A stretch of 64,000 bases of DNA from positions 11,380-75,379 of the forward strand of contig CADADE010000004.1 in the NCBI GenBank assembly GCA_902786615.1, given 5' to 3'. Source of the DNA: Oscillospiraceae bacterium. Lineage in GTDB: Bacteria; Bacillota_A; Clostridia; Oscillospirales; Oscillospiraceae. The notes below the pieces were generated by a model that saw only the letters and a program-made list of their open reading frames with translations, made no database searches and was not told the origin of the DNA. This document shows positions 14,993 to 23,969 of this stretch, one piece after another. How positions within the stretch are numbered: position 1 is the stretch's first letter; each line of letters begins with the position of its first letter. Made by a program: the position numbers and the translations under genes.

Positions 14993-17746
14993 TTACTGAT
15001 CCTTCCCGTTCTTGTTGAACTTGGAGAAGAGGTCGCGCACCTTTTCGCTGGGCTTTTCCTCACGCAGGACAGCATCCTCGTCGACGTCGTGCTTTCTCAG
15101 ATACAGCACATAGCCGATCAGGCCGCCGAGGGCCAGCACAGCCACGCCGAAGAGCACCTTGACCATGGTGCCGACCCCGGTATTCCTGCGCGCCGGAGCG
15201 GGCGTGACACTCGGTCTCGGCGGAACCGTGGGAAGCGGAGTCGCGCTCACGCCGGGCAGCGGGGTGGGCGAGACGGGCGCGAAGGGATTCGGCGTCGGGG
15301 TGACATAGGGATTCGGCGTCGGAGTGGCGTAGGCGTAAGGCGTCGGCGCGGGCGTCGCGCTCACGCGCGGGATGTTGTTCTGGTGCACCTCGATATTGTA
15401 GTTAGCGCTCAGGCCCTCGTAAGTGACGGTGACCATCTGGGTGCCGACCGCGGAGGCCACGCGTGGGGAGATGCTGTAGCCGCTGGTGATGGTCTCATAG
15501 CCGTTGTTGGTTTGCAGCTGCAGGACGATGCCGGCCGCGCTGATCGTGTCGCCCACGGCATAGCTGCGGTTGGCGGGCAGGGTCAGGATGGTGAGGCCGT
15601 AAACGCGCCGCGGCTCCTTCACGGCCACGGTGAAGTTGCAGGTCTTGCCCAGGAAGCTCACGGTGACGGTCTGGTTGCCGGTGCCGTTGAAGCGGGTGGG
15701 GCTGCATTCAAAGCCCTCGCCGATGTCGAGATACTGTCCGTCGTTGGAGTAGACGCGGATCTTGAGGCCGGTGGTGTCCAGGTATTCGCCGACGGTGTAG
15801 CTGGTCTTGTTGGGCATGGTCAGGACGCTGATGCCCCGCACCCGCTCCGCGGCGGACTGCTGCTGGCTGCGCACGTTGATCTGATAGGTGAGCGTGTAGC
15901 CCTGGTAGCGCACGGCGATGTTCGCGGTGCTGGTGTTGTTGTAGCGGATGACGGTGGGCGCGGCGGTAAAGCCGGAGGAAACGCGCTCATAGGTCCCGTC
16001 GCTGTACTGCACGAGCAGACGCAGACCCGTGGTGTCCAGAGTCTCGCCGTCGGTGTAGTTGGTCTTGGTGGGCAGGGAGTCGATTTTGACGGAGCTGATC
16101 TTTCGCGTCTCGCGCTGCGTGACCGTGAAGGTCACAGGGTCGGAGTCGACGGTGATCTCCTCGCCATAGCCGCTGCTGGTGACGCGGCAGAAGTAGGTCT
16201 GGGTTCCGGCGGTGGCGGTGTCCGGGCGGAAGCGGGAGCTTTGCGCGTCGCTGCTGCGAAGCGGTGCGTCATAGTAGCCGAGGCTTGTAAACCACTGGTA
16301 GCTGAGATTATAGCCGTTTTGCACCTTTGCCTCCAGCACGGCGTTCTCGCCGACGGTGACATTGGTGCTGCCGGTGATGCTCACCGTCGGGGTGGGCAGG
16401 GTGGGCTTTGCCTCCACCGTGAAGGTCACGGGGTCGGAGACGGCATAGGTGGTCTCGCCGGTATTGCCGTTATTGACGACAAGCACGGTATAGACCTGCG
16501 TACCCGCCGCGGAGGTATCCGGGCGATACTGGGCGCTGTTGCCGCTGCCGTCCTCAATGGGGGTCTGCCCCTCATACCACTGATAGCTGGCGTTGAAGGT
16601 ATTGGTCGCCTGCACCTCAAGCACGGCGTTCTCGCCCTGCTCGACACGGGTGCTGCCCGTGATGCCCACCACCCTGGGGGTGGGAAGCTGCGGCTGCGCG
16701 GGTGCCGCCGCCTCCACTGTGACGGTCACGTAATCGGAATTGGCGGAGGCGCTCTCGCCGGTGTCGCCGTAGTTTGTGACCTGGCAGAGATAGGCGAAGG
16801 TGCCGGCCCCGGCGGTGTCGGGACGGTAGCTGCTCTCGGTCGCGCCGCTGATCGCGCTCCAGTCGGCGCCGTCCCAGCGGTACCACTGGTAGCCGGGGTG
16901 ATAGCCGTTTTGCACCTGCGCCTCAAGCACCATGCTCTCACCCGCCTTGACCGTACCTGCGCCCGTGACCGTAACGGTCGGGGCGGGCAGGTAAGCGGGG
17001 GCCGGGGTCGCGGGGGCGGGAGTCGCAGGCGTCGTGGTGTCGGCCCACTCCTGGTTGGGCGTCTCGCCGCCCTGCTGGCTGTCGGAGCCGAAGGGGTCGA
17101 CCCAGGTCGACTCGACGACAGGCGTCTCGGTCACAGCGGGGGCTTCCGTCACGACCGGCGTCTCGACGGTCGTGCTTTCCGCGGGCTTTTCCTTCAGCAC
17201 CTCCACCTCGACGAGGCGGAGCTTCCCGTCAAACACGACGAAGATGAAGTTGCCGACCCTTTCGGGCGTTCCGGTCAGATAGAGATAATCCGCCTCGCGG
17301 CCCCTGTCGGCGGGGCTGAGCTCATCGTCCCGTTCCGCGGGCTTCTGTCCGGCCTTTTCCAGGCGGATCTCCTCGGCGACCTCGTTGCCGTCCTTTGCGT
17401 CGGGGAGGCGAGCCTGCTCATGGCGCAGCTCCACCTCGCAGCCCGGAGGCAGCATGGACATGTCCGGGATCAGCTGCGCGGCGGACGTGAAATTGCCGCT
17501 CACCTCGCAGACGCAGAGCTCCAGCTCCTCGTCCACGACGTTTTCCTCCAGAAAGAGGACGTTTTCCAGCAGGAAGCTGCCGCCGGCAAGGTCGATCTGA
17601 CCCTGCCCCTCGTTGATCAGATTGCGCAGGGAGACCCCCTGAAGCCACGCGGCGTCAAAGGGCAGCTCCGCCGCCAGGGCCATGGGAGCCAGCGACAGCA
17701 GCATCAGCAGCGCAAGGCATGCCGCAAACAGTTTTTTTCTTTTCAT
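14993..17746 (-). CDS. large surface protein with Ig-like domains and a membrane anchor
   Basis: A 917-residue exported protein. It has a signal peptide (MKRKKLFAACLALLMLLSL, cleavage near AMALAAE), then a unique N-terminal region of about 200 residues and a Thr/Pro-rich linker. Three Ig-like repeats follow, each with a YQWY or YQWF core and YRPDT/FRPDT motif (about residues 260-560), then three bacterial Ig-like (Big_3 type) repeats marked by TNYTDGETLDTTGL, TSYTVGEYLDTTGL and RSYAVGDTISAAGI (about 565-800). A Pro/Thr-rich stalk leads to one membrane helix (KVLFGVAVLALGGLIGYVLYL) and a charged cytosolic tail. ATG 17746 is preceded by GGAAAGGA. It likely acts as an adhesin or surface stalk; the ligand is unknown. 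Confidence 0.85.
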   Translation of the reverse strand: MKRKKLFAACLALLMLLSLAPMALAAELPFDAAWLQGVSLRNLINEGQGQIDLAGGSFLLENVLFLEENVVDEELELCVCEVSGNFTSAAQLIPDMSMLPPGCEVELRHEQARLPDAKDGNEVAEEIRLEKAGQKPAERDDELSPADRGREADYLYLTGTPERVGNFIFVVFDGKLRLVEVEVLKEKPAESTTVETPVVTEAPAVTETPVVESTWVDPFGSDSQQGGETPNQEWADTTTPATPAPATPAPAYLPAPTVTVTGAGTVKAGESMVLEAQVQNGYHPGYQWYRWDGADWSAISGATESSYRPDTAGAGTFAYLCQVTNYGDTGESASANSDYVTVTVEAAAPAQPQLPTPRVVGITGSTRVEQGENAVLEVQATNTFNASYQWYEGQTPIEDGSGNSAQYRPDTSAAGTQVYTVLVVNNGNTGETTYAVSDPVTFTVEAKPTLPTPTVSITGSTNVTVGENAVLEAKVQNGYNLSYQWFTSLGYYDAPLRSSDAQSSRFRPDTATAGTQTYFCRVTSSGYGEEITVDSDPVTFTVTQRETRKISSVKIDSLPTKTNYTDGETLDTTGLRLLVQYSDGTYERVSSGFTAAPTVIRYNNTSTANIAVRYQGYTLTYQINVRSQQQSAAERVRGISVLTMPNKTSYTVGEYLDTTGLKIRVYSNDGQYLDIGEGFECSPTRFNGTGNQTVTVSFLGKTCNFTVAVKEPRRVYGLTILTLPANRSYAVGDTISAAGIVLQLQTNNGYETITSGYSISPRVASAVGTQMVTVTYEGLSANYNIEVHQNNIPRVSATPAPTPYAYATPTPNPYVTPTPNPFAPVSPTPLPGVSATPLPTVPPRPSVTPAPARRNTGVGTMVKVLFGVAVLALGGLIGYVLYLRKHDVDEDAVLREEKPSEKVRDLFSKFNKNGKDQ

Positions 17747-17971
17747 TGCTTTTCCTTTCCGAACGCGGCGTCGCCGCCGGGCTCTCAAAGAAATCCCCTG
17801 CCGCAAGGGCCGGCATCGGGTGTTTCATGGTTTTCTTCTGTCGAAAATGATGGCACAAAATCTGTCTTTTGTCAACACAATTACACTGTGGTAAATTGTT
17901 CCTCACGCTCTACAGGACGTATGGACGCCGAAAAAGTTCCGCGGAAAAGGAAAAAATCCCGCCGGGTTTTG

Positions 17972-18000
17972 TTGGCAAGCGCTTTTGTCTGTGTTACAAT
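17972..18000 (+). promoter_or_regulatory. promoter of the GH13 gene
   Basis: TTGGCA at 17972-17977 and TACAAT at 17995-18000 with a 17-base spacer. Confidence 0.65.
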
Positions 18001-18033
18001 AAGGAAAACATTTCCGCGAGGAGGGTGCGTCTT

Positions 18034-19716
18034 ATGGCCTTTACGCCCTGGTACAAAGACATGGTTGTCTACCAAATCTGGCCCAGAAGCTTCTGCGACG
18101 GCAACGGCGACGGGATCGGCGATCTCTACGGCGTTCTGTACCGGCTGGACTATATCAAAAGCCTGGGCGTGGACGCGATCTGGTTTTCCCCTCTCTATCC
18201 CTCCCCCAATGCCGACTGGGGCTACGACATCTCCGACTATATGAACATTCACCCGGACTTCGGCGATCTGAGGGTCTTCAAGCGGGTGCTGAAGGAGGCG
18301 CACGACCGGGGGATGCGGGTCTTTATGGATCTCGTGATCAACCACAGCTCGGACGAACACCCCTGGTTTATCGAGAGCCGCAAAAGCCGCGACAACCCCT
18401 ACCATGATTACTATTACTGGCGCCCCGGAAAAAAGGGCAGCGGCGGCAAGCGCCTGCCCCCCAACAACTGGACCTCCGTCTTTGAGGGGGACGCCTGGGA
18501 ATACGACAAGAACCTGGACGAATACTATCTGCATCTGTTTGCCCGAAAGCAGCCGGATCTGAACATGGACAACCCCCGGGTGCGCGAGGAGGTCAAGCGT
18601 ATCCTCCGCTTCTGGCTGGACATGGGGGTGGACGGCTTCCGGGAGGATGTGATCACCTTCATCTCCAAGACGCCTGGCCTGCCGAGCGTGTACCCGAAGC
18701 TTCCCGTGGGAAACGGCATGCAGCACTTTTCCAACCGCCCCGAGGTACACAAATACCTCATGGAATTCAAGCGCGACGTGCTGAGTCAGTACGACTGCTT
18801 TGTCGTCGGCGAAAGCCCCCTCACCGACGCCGAAACCGCCCTGCGCTATGTCACGGAGGGGCCGGATCAGGTGCTCGACGAGATGATCGGTTTTTCTCAT
18901 ATGGAGGCCGACTGCTTCAAGACGGATATGCTCCGCCGCCCCTTCAACCTGGTCAAGATGAAAAGGGCCTTCAGCCAGTGGCAGTACAAGCTGCAGGGCC
19001 GGGGCTGGAACGCCCTGTACCTTGAAAACCACGACCACCCCCGCATCATCAGCCGCTACGGCAGCGAGAAATACCACGTGGAAAGCGGAAAAATGCTGGC
19101 CGCCATGTACATGCTGCAACGCGGCACGCCCTTCATCTATCAGGGCCAGGAGATCGGCATGACCAATATGCCGCTGCCGGAGCTGGACATGTACAGGGAC
19201 GTGATGACCCACAACGCCGCCCGCATCCTCTCCAGACTCATGCCGCAGAAGAAGGTGCTGTCCATCATCCAGCAGAGCAGCCGCGAAAACGCCCGCAGCC
19301 CCATGCAGTGGGACGACGGGCCCAACGCGGGCTTCACCACCGGCAGGCCCTGGTTCTATGTCAACGGCAATTATTACGAAGTCAACGTGCGCGCGGAGGA
19401 AGAGGACCCCAACTCCATTCTGCATTTCTACCGCAGGCTCATCGCCTTTCGCAAGGCGACCCCCGTGGTGCTGCGGGGCGATTACCGGGAGTTCTATCCC
19501 CGGAACAAGAATTTTTACGTCTACGAGCGGCGCTATTTTGAGCAGCGTCTTCTGGTGGTATGCAGCTTCTCTTCCGAGCTGCAGCGCTTCAACGCCCCGG
19601 ACGAAATTGCCCTTGACAAGTGGCGGCTGGTGCTGTCCAATTACGAGACCTGCTTCACCATCGGCAACGGCTACACCGCGCGGCCCTACGAAATGCGGGT
19701 CTACCTTTTGGAATAG
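18034..19716 (+). CDS. GH13 alpha-glucosidase (oligo-1,6-glucosidase type)
   Basis: A cytosolic 560-residue enzyme that hydrolyses alpha-glucosidic bonds in short oligosaccharides. Conserved GH13 regions are readable: VVYQIWPRSFCDGNGDGIGD with the calcium/substrate loop, DLVINHSSDEHPWF, the nucleophile Asp in GVDGFREDVI, the acid Glu in CFVVGESPL and the transition-state Asp in LENHDHPR. The QIWPRSF and GDGIGDL motifs match the oligo-1,6-glucosidase/trehalose-6-phosphate hydrolase branch. There is no signal peptide. ATG 18034 follows GAGGAGGG. No transporter or regulator is adjacent, so the natural substrate is not evident. Confidence 0.9.
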   Translation: MAFTPWYKDMVVYQIWPRSFCDGNGDGIGDLYGVLYRLDYIKSLGVDAIWFSPLYPSPNADWGYDISDYMNIHPDFGDLRVFKRVLKEAHDRGMRVFMDLVINHSSDEHPWFIESRKSRDNPYHDYYYWRPGKKGSGGKRLPPNNWTSVFEGDAWEYDKNLDEYYLHLFARKQPDLNMDNPRVREEVKRILRFWLDMGVDGFREDVITFISKTPGLPSVYPKLPVGNGMQHFSNRPEVHKYLMEFKRDVLSQYDCFVVGESPLTDAETALRYVTEGPDQVLDEMIGFSHMEADCFKTDMLRRPFNLVKMKRAFSQWQYKLQGRGWNALYLENHDHPRIISRYGSEKYHVESGKMLAAMYMLQRGTPFIYQGQEIGMTNMPLPELDMYRDVMTHNAARILSRLMPQKKVLSIIQQSSRENARSPMQWDDGPNAGFTTGRPWFYVNGNYYEVNVRAEEEDPNSILHFYRRLIAFRKATPVVLRGDYREFYPRNKNFYVYERRYFEQRLLVVCSFSSELQRFNAPDEIALDKWRLVLSNYETCFTIGNGYTARPYEMRVYLLE

Positions 19717-19725
19717 AAACCAATT

Positions 19726-19825
19726 AAGCTCCCTTTGCGAAAGGGAGCATGGCGACGCGCGGGAAGCGCGACGATCCAAGCTTGCTGTCACAGCCGATCT
19801 CCCGCGAGGCTGTGCCGGGAGGTAA
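19726..19825. repeat. multi-hairpin dispersed repeat, copy 2
   Basis: AAGCTCCCTTTGCGAAAGGGAGC hairpin modules are followed by CACAGCC/GGCTGTG around GATCTCCCGCGA, ending close to the ispE ribosome binding site. Confidence 0.75.
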
Positions 19826-19847
19826 AAGCAGATCGGAGGTATTTCAT

Positions 19848-20714
19848 TTGACTACACTGCATGAAAAGGCCTGGGCCAAGCTCAACATCTCTCTGGACGT
19901 CGCGGAGCGGCGCGCCGACGGCTATCACGACATGACCATGGTGATGCAGACCGTCTCCCTCTGCGACGAGATCAGCATTGCCTTCAACGAGAGCGGGCGC
20001 GTACAGGCCCGGAGCAGCTTTAGCTTTGTCCCGGGGGACGAGCGGAACCTCGCCGTGCGCGCCGCCCTCTGCTATCTGCGCGAGACGGGGCATGAGGGAC
20101 AGGGCATGTTCATCACCCTGGACAAACGGGTGCCGGTGGGTGCCGGGATGGGCGGCGGATCCTCGGACGCGGCGGCAGTGCTGCGCGCCCTGAACCGCCA
20201 TTACGCGGCGCTGAGTCCTGACGCGCTGGAGGCGCTCTCGGCCCAGGTGGGCTCGGACGTGCCCTTCTGCGTGCGCGGGGGTACGGCTCTCGCCACCGGG
20301 CGCGGGGAGAAGCTGGAGAGTCTGCCGGACATGCCGGACTGTGCCTTTCTCATCTGCAAGCCGGACTTTTCCATCTCCACGCCGGAGCTTTTCCGCAGGC
20401 TGGACCAGTGCAGCACCCGCTGTCACCCGGACACGGCGGGGCTCGTCGCGGCCCTGGAGTCCGGCAGTCTCGACCAGGTCTGCCGCCGCATGTACAATGT
20501 CTTTGAGGACATCGACGACCGGCGCATGCGCACGGTGAAGGAGATCAAGGGCGCGCTGCTCGATTACGGCGCGCTTGGCGCGGTGATGACGGGGACGGGC
20601 TCGGCGGTCTTCGGCGTGTTCCGCCCTGGCACCATCCCGGATGAGGCGATCCACACCCTGCGCAGGGAATACGGCTTTTGCGAGACGGCCGTCTGCGTGG
20701 GCCGAACAGACTGA
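19848..20714 (+). CDS. ispE: 4-diphosphocytidyl-2-C-methyl-D-erythritol kinase
   Basis: Phosphorylates CDP-methylerythritol in the MEP route to isoprenoids. The GHMP kinase signature is clear: AWAKLNISLDV at the N-terminus, the ATP loop VPVGAGMGGGSSDAA near residue 95, and the C-terminal GALGAVMTGTGSAVFG. The start is TTG 19848, with GGAGG 9 bases upstream; no ATG fits. The 288-residue length is normal. The leader carries a dispersed repeat copy. The downstream acyltransferase gene begins 24 bases after the stop and may be co-transcribed. Confidence 0.92.
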   Translation: MTTLHEKAWAKLNISLDVAERRADGYHDMTMVMQTVSLCDEISIAFNESGRVQARSSFSFVPGDERNLAVRAALCYLRETGHEGQGMFITLDKRVPVGAGMGGGSSDAAAVLRALNRHYAALSPDALEALSAQVGSDVPFCVRGGTALATGRGEKLESLPDMPDCAFLICKPDFSISTPELFRRLDQCSTRCHPDTAGLVAALESGSLDQVCRRMYNVFEDIDDRRMRTVKEIKGALLDYGALGAVMTGTGSAVFGVFRPGTIPDEAIHTLRREYGFCETAVCVGRTD

Positions 20715-20738
20715 CGAAATATTATTAGGAGACAGTTT

Positions 20739-21767
20739 ATGAGCGAGACAAAGAGGGAACAGAATCTTGATCTGCTGCGCATTGTCGCGCTTGCGGCGGT
20801 CATTCTCATGCACAGCGCCCCCGAAAACGCCGTTCCCCCCGCCACGGCCTTCGGCGCGGCCATGCTCCGGGCGGTCTGGGCCGGGGTGACCTGGTGCGTC
20901 CCCTGCTTTGTGATGATCTCCGGCCGCTTCTTTTTAGACCCCGCGCGGCGCATCGACGCGCGGCGGATCTGGACGAAATACATTCCGCGCATCGCCGCCG
21001 CCTTCGCGGTCTGGTCCGTGGTGTATGTGCTGTTTTACCGCTTTGTCCTCGCCCGGCCGATGGGTGTGCGGGAAATGCTGTCCCAGCTGCTGAGCGGGGC
21101 GTACCACATGTGGTACCTGTTTCTCATTGCGGGGCTTTACATGATCGCGCCGCTGCTGCGCCCCATCGCTGCGGACAGAAAGCTCAGCGCATATTTTCTG
21201 CTGCTGTTTCTGCTCATGAGCGCGCTCACCGGCTACGGGCCGTATCTGCCCCGTGTGGGCTGGGCCATCAGTCAAACGCTGGAAAACGCCCACATTCAGA
21301 TGGTGCTGGGCTACAGCGGCTATTTTCTTCTGGGCTGGGCGCTGACGGACGGCGCTCTCTCCCGGCGTGCCGAGCGCCTGCTCTATGCCGGGGGGCTTGT
21401 GTGCTTTGTGTTCACCTGCCTTGCCCCGAGTCTCCTGCCCATTCCCGAGGGGGAAAGCCCGCTCTTCTATCAGATGTACCTCAAGCCCAATGTGATCGTC
21501 GAATCCGCCGCGCTCTATGCCTTCTTCGCCCGGCGCGTTCCGCGTGAGCCCGCCTCGCCGCGCGCGCGCAGCGCGATCCGGGCGCTTGCCGATCTCAACT
21601 TCGGCATGTATCTCAGCCACGTCCTGTTTCTTGAGCTGCTGGCCCCCTGCGTCCCCGGCGTCAGCGTTTTTCTCTGGCTGCCCGCGCAGGTGGCGCTCAC
21701 CTTCGTTCTGAGCGCCGGGCTTACCTGGCTTTTGCGGCGCGTCCCCGCGCTCCGTCGGATCTGCTGA
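20739..21767 (+). CDS. acyltransferase 3-family membrane protein
   Basis: A 342-residue integral membrane protein with about ten helices. It begins with REQNLDLLRIVALAAVILMH, where the Arg and the later His of MH form the conserved start of the acyltransferase 3 (OatA/YrrM-like) fold. These proteins transfer acyl groups to sugars in surface polymers. The C-terminal extracytoplasmic SGNH domain seen in some members is absent. ATG 20739 follows TTAGGAGACAG. It is probably co-transcribed with ispE. The substrate is unknown. Confidence 0.85.
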   Translation: MSETKREQNLDLLRIVALAAVILMHSAPENAVPPATAFGAAMLRAVWAGVTWCVPCFVMISGRFFLDPARRIDARRIWTKYIPRIAAAFAVWSVVYVLFYRFVLARPMGVREMLSQLLSGAYHMWYLFLIAGLYMIAPLLRPIAADRKLSAYFLLLFLLMSALTGYGPYLPRVGWAISQTLENAHIQMVLGYSGYFLLGWALTDGALSRRAERLLYAGGLVCFVFTCLAPSLLPIPEGESPLFYQMYLKPNVIVESAALYAFFARRVPREPASPRARSAIRALADLNFGMYLSHVLFLELLAPCVPGVSVFLWLPAQVALTFVLSAGLTWLLRRVPALRRIC

Positions 21768-21770
21768 AAC

Positions 21771-21834
21771 GTTTAAAACCGGAAAAACCCGCCCATACTG
21801 TATGTATCATCACATACGGAAGGGCGGTTTTTTC
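21771..21834 (+). promoter_or_regulatory. sigma-F/G-like promoter in a hairpin before spoIIR
   Basis: GTTTA (21771-21775), an 18-base gap and CATACTG (21794-21800). The first base of the -10 element is in the 5' arm and the rest is in the loop of a hairpin whose arms are AAAAACCCGCCC (21783-21794) and GGGCGGTTTTTT (21822-21833), one mismatch. An inner GTATGT/ACATAC stem follows. The 3' arm holds the GGAAGGGCGG ribosome binding region. The full hairpin would also terminate transcripts from upstream. Confidence 0.55.
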
Positions 21835-22449
21835 ATGGATAAATGCAGACGTCTCAAAATCTGGGAGCTCTCGGCCCTGGTCACGCTCTGCGTGTGCCTT
21901 CTGACGGGGCTCTGGGCCGAGGGGCGGCAGCAGCGCCTTGCGGCGGGGCTGGTGCGGCTGCACGTGCTGGCGGTCTCCGACGAGGCGGAGGAGCAGGCTG
22001 TGAAGCTCCGGGTGCGTGACGCGGTGCTGCGCTATCTCGCGCCGTACTTAGACGGCGTAAAGAGCGCCGACGAGGCCGAAGCGATTCTCTCCGGGAAGCT
22101 CGACGGCGTCCGCGCAGCCGCGGAGCAAGCGGCGGAGGGGCGGGCGGTGCGCGTCACGCTGGGTGACGAGCGCTACCCCACACGGGATTACGCGGGCTTC
22201 AGCCTGCCCGCGGGGCGCTACCGTTCGCTGCGCGTGGTGCTGGGCGAGGGAAAGGGACATAACTGGTGGTGCGTGGTCTTCCCGCCGGTCTGCCTTGCGG
22301 CGGTGGAGCGGGAGGCCGTGCGCCCCGTGATGAACCCGGAGGACTACGCCCTCATCACCCGCGAGGACGGCTGGCAGCTCCGCTTCCGCCTCGTGGAGCT
22401 CTGGGGAGAGCTCCTGACTCGCCTCAGCGTCCCCGACGGTGCGGATTAA
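21835..22449 (+). CDS. spoIIR: stage II sporulation protein R
   Basis: In Bacillus, SpoIIR is made in the forespore under sigma-F, is exported to the intermembrane space and triggers SpoIIGA to process pro-sigma-E in the mother cell. This 204-residue protein has an N-terminal signal-anchor helix (LSALVTLCVCLLTGLW), the family motif VRLHVLAVSDEAEEQAVKLR and the C-terminal HNWWCVVFPPVCL. ATG 21835 has a GGAAGGG region 12 bases upstream. The upstream sequence carries a sigma-F-like promoter, consistent with its known control. Its 3' end overlaps a possible minus-strand ORF. Confidence 0.92.
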   Translation: MDKCRRLKIWELSALVTLCVCLLTGLWAEGRQQRLAAGLVRLHVLAVSDEAEEQAVKLRVRDAVLRYLAPYLDGVKSADEAEAILSGKLDGVRAAAEQAAEGRAVRVTLGDERYPTRDYAGFSLPAGRYRSLRVVLGEGKGHNWWCVVFPPVCLAAVEREAVRPVMNPEDYALITREDGWQLRFRLVELWGELLTRLSVPDGAD

Positions 22450-22693
22450 AGCGTGACGGCTTTTTGCAGCAGCCGTTTCCCGGCATGTTCGGCGGGCGCA
22501 TTCCCGGCGGAGGAGGCGGCCCCATCATGGGTTTCGGAGGCGGTGGTGAAAAGGGTCTCCCCGGCGGCGGAGGCGGCGGGCCCATCATGGGTTTCGGAGG
22601 CGGCGGCGGAACGGGCCGCGGACGCTCCCCCATGATTCTCTCCCAGACGTCCGGGAAGGGGCGCAGACGCCGTTCCCATTCACGATTGTTCAT
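22424..22693 (-). CDS. possible proline-rich small protein
   Basis: An 89-residue reading frame with two long Pro tracts, each after a KPMMG motif (PPPPPKPMMGPPPPP type), a Trp/Arg-rich N-terminus and a Cys-Cys-Lys-Lys C-terminal end. The opposite strand reads as a Gly-rich repeat in another frame, so coding sense is uncertain. The repeated, regular codon pattern suggests one strand is translated; Pro-rich small proteins are common in this bacterial group. There is no convincing ribosome binding site at ATG 22693. It overlaps the end of spoIIR by 26 bases. Confidence 0.35.
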   Translation of the reverse strand: MNNREWERRLRPFPDVWERIMGERPRPVPPPPPKPMMGPPPPPPGRPFSPPPPKPMMGPPPPPGMRPPNMPGNGCCKKPSRFNPHRRGR

Positions 22694-22737
22694 TTCGTTT
22701 TTCAAGAAAACATCACCGCTCCATTCTACGCCCGCTC

Positions 22738-22766
22738 TTGCAAAGATGTGAAAAGTGTGCGATAAT
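22738..22766 (+). promoter_or_regulatory. promoter of rsmE
   Basis: TTGCAA at 22738-22743 and GATAAT at 22761-22766 with a 17-base spacer. Confidence 0.6.
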
Positions 22767-22800
22767 CCTTTCAATCGTATTTGTATCGGAGGGTTCTGAA

Positions 22801-23532
22801 ATGGCGAGATTTTTTATGGCGGGCACCAACATTCTGGGCGGCATGGCGGTCATCCGCGGCCGGGACGCCGAGCATGTGCGCGTGCTGCGCCTGCGCCCCG
22901 GCGAGGATGTTGTCATCTGCGACGGCGAGGGGACGGATTATAAGTGCCGCCTCGTCTACGCGGACAAGGAGGAGGCCCGGGCCGAGGTGCTGGAGGTCGT
23001 CCGCTGCCCGGCGGAGCCCACGGTGCAGGTGACGCTGCTGTGCGGTCTGCCCAAGGGCGACCGCGTGGATTACATCATCCAGAAGGGCGTGGAGGCCGGC
23101 GCAAGCGAGATCCTGTTCTTCAACTGCGAGCGCTGCGTCGCCCGGCCCGAGACGCCGGAGAAGAAGCTGGAGCGCTGGCAGCGCATTGCCGAGGAGGCCG
23201 CCAAGCAGTCCGGGCGCGGCATCATCCCCCAGGTCGGCTGGGCGGGCGACTTCGTCCAGGCCCTGGATCTTGCCGTCAAAAAGGAGTTGGGGCTTTTCAT
23301 GTACGAAACCGGCGAGCGCGAAGCCCTGAACGCCGTACTCGAAGCGAACAAGGAGGCGAAGACCGCCGCCATCATCACCGGGCCCGAAGGGGGCTTTGCG
23401 GAGTTTGAGGCCAAGCTTGCCAAGGTCTGCGGCCTGCATGTCTGCTCCATGGGAGAGCGCATCCTCCGCTGCGAGACGGCCCCGATCGTCGCCCTCACCG
23501 CGACCATGTACGCCACGGGGAATCTGGCATAA
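22801..23532 (+). CDS. rsmE: 16S rRNA (uracil-1498-N3)-methyltransferase
   Basis: RsmE methylates U1498 in the decoding region of 16S rRNA using S-adenosylmethionine. The protein is 243 residues, normal for the family, with a N-terminal PUA-like part (HVRVLRLRPGEDVVICDGEG) and a C-terminal SPOUT knot containing ITGPEGGF and MGERILRCETAP, the cofactor-binding loops. ATG 22801 follows CGGAGGG. It stands alone with its own promoter and is followed by a dispersed repeat; the structured RNA from the other strand ends nearby. Confidence 0.93.
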   Translation: MARFFMAGTNILGGMAVIRGRDAEHVRVLRLRPGEDVVICDGEGTDYKCRLVYADKEEARAEVLEVVRCPAEPTVQVTLLCGLPKGDRVDYIIQKGVEAGASEILFFNCERCVARPETPEKKLERWQRIAEEAAKQSGRGIIPQVGWAGDFVQALDLAVKKELGLFMYETGEREALNAVLEANKEAKTAAIITGPEGGFAEFEAKLAKVCGLHVCSMGERILRCETAPIVALTATMYATGNLA

Positions 23533-23594
23533 ACCCTCTCCGTCATGGCCTCGCGGGAGATCGGCCATGACACCTCCCCCAGAGGGGGAGGCAA
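23533..23594. repeat. multi-hairpin dispersed repeat, copy 3
   Basis: GTCATGGCC/GGCCATGAC stem around TCGCGGGAGATC, followed by CCTCCCCC/GGGGGAGG. Confidence 0.75.
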
Positions 23595-23608
23595 GTTATG
23601 TGGACAAC

Positions 23609-23969
23609 AAAAAAGCCGCCCGGTACAGTAACCGCAGCAGCGACAAAATATTTAAAATAGAAACAACCCTTGACCGCGGCGATTTTTTTCCGTTCGCCTC
23701 TTCAGCAGTCAAGGGTCATTTCATTGAATTCTTGGTATCTAACATCCTGGTTACCTCTCTTTCTTCGTATTTCGGAGCACTGCCTCGCCAACGGGACCAT
23801 TTTCATCAGCTCACAGCTTTTGATCGATTCACGATACTCCCAAATGCGGGATGAACAAGGTGGCTGTCGTCCTCCTCATATTTTGGGCCTGCAGTGCGCT
23901 CCCCATGTTTGATCGCTCCGATACACGATCCGGGGATAGAGGAAAGTGGATTTTTTGATTTCCCTTTCT
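23609..23969 (-). ncRNA. candidate structured RNA of about 360 nt
   Basis: On the minus strand TTGCAA (24004-23999), a 17-base spacer and TATATT (23981-23976) form a good promoter. Transcription would end at a hairpin (23615-23641, one bulge) followed by six U. No ORF above nine codons has a start and site: the only one is MLDTKNSMK after AAGAGGTAACCAGG. The RNA can form GTATCGGAGC with GCTCCG(AA)ATAC across about 150 nt, GCACTGC with GCAGTGC inside it, a TCCCC/GGGGA pairing that would cross the first as a pseudoknot, and an ACCCTTGAC/GTCAAGGGT stem near the 3' end. The region is clearly richer in A and T than the genes around it. It matches none of tmRNA, RNase P RNA or SRP RNA as I know them. 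Confidence 0.55.

Noticed and set aside
14813..18244. A plus-strand open frame of more than 1100 codons
   Set aside because: It lies opposite the surface protein with signal peptide, Ig repeats and anchor. The long frame is a product of high GC; it has no ribosome binding site and is Gly/His/Arg-rich without domains.
23609..23969. tmRNA, RNase P RNA or SRP RNA
   Set aside because: The length fits tmRNA or RNase P, but the tRNA-like ends and tag frame, the GAGGAAAGTCC-type core and the SRP tetraloop motifs are not present.
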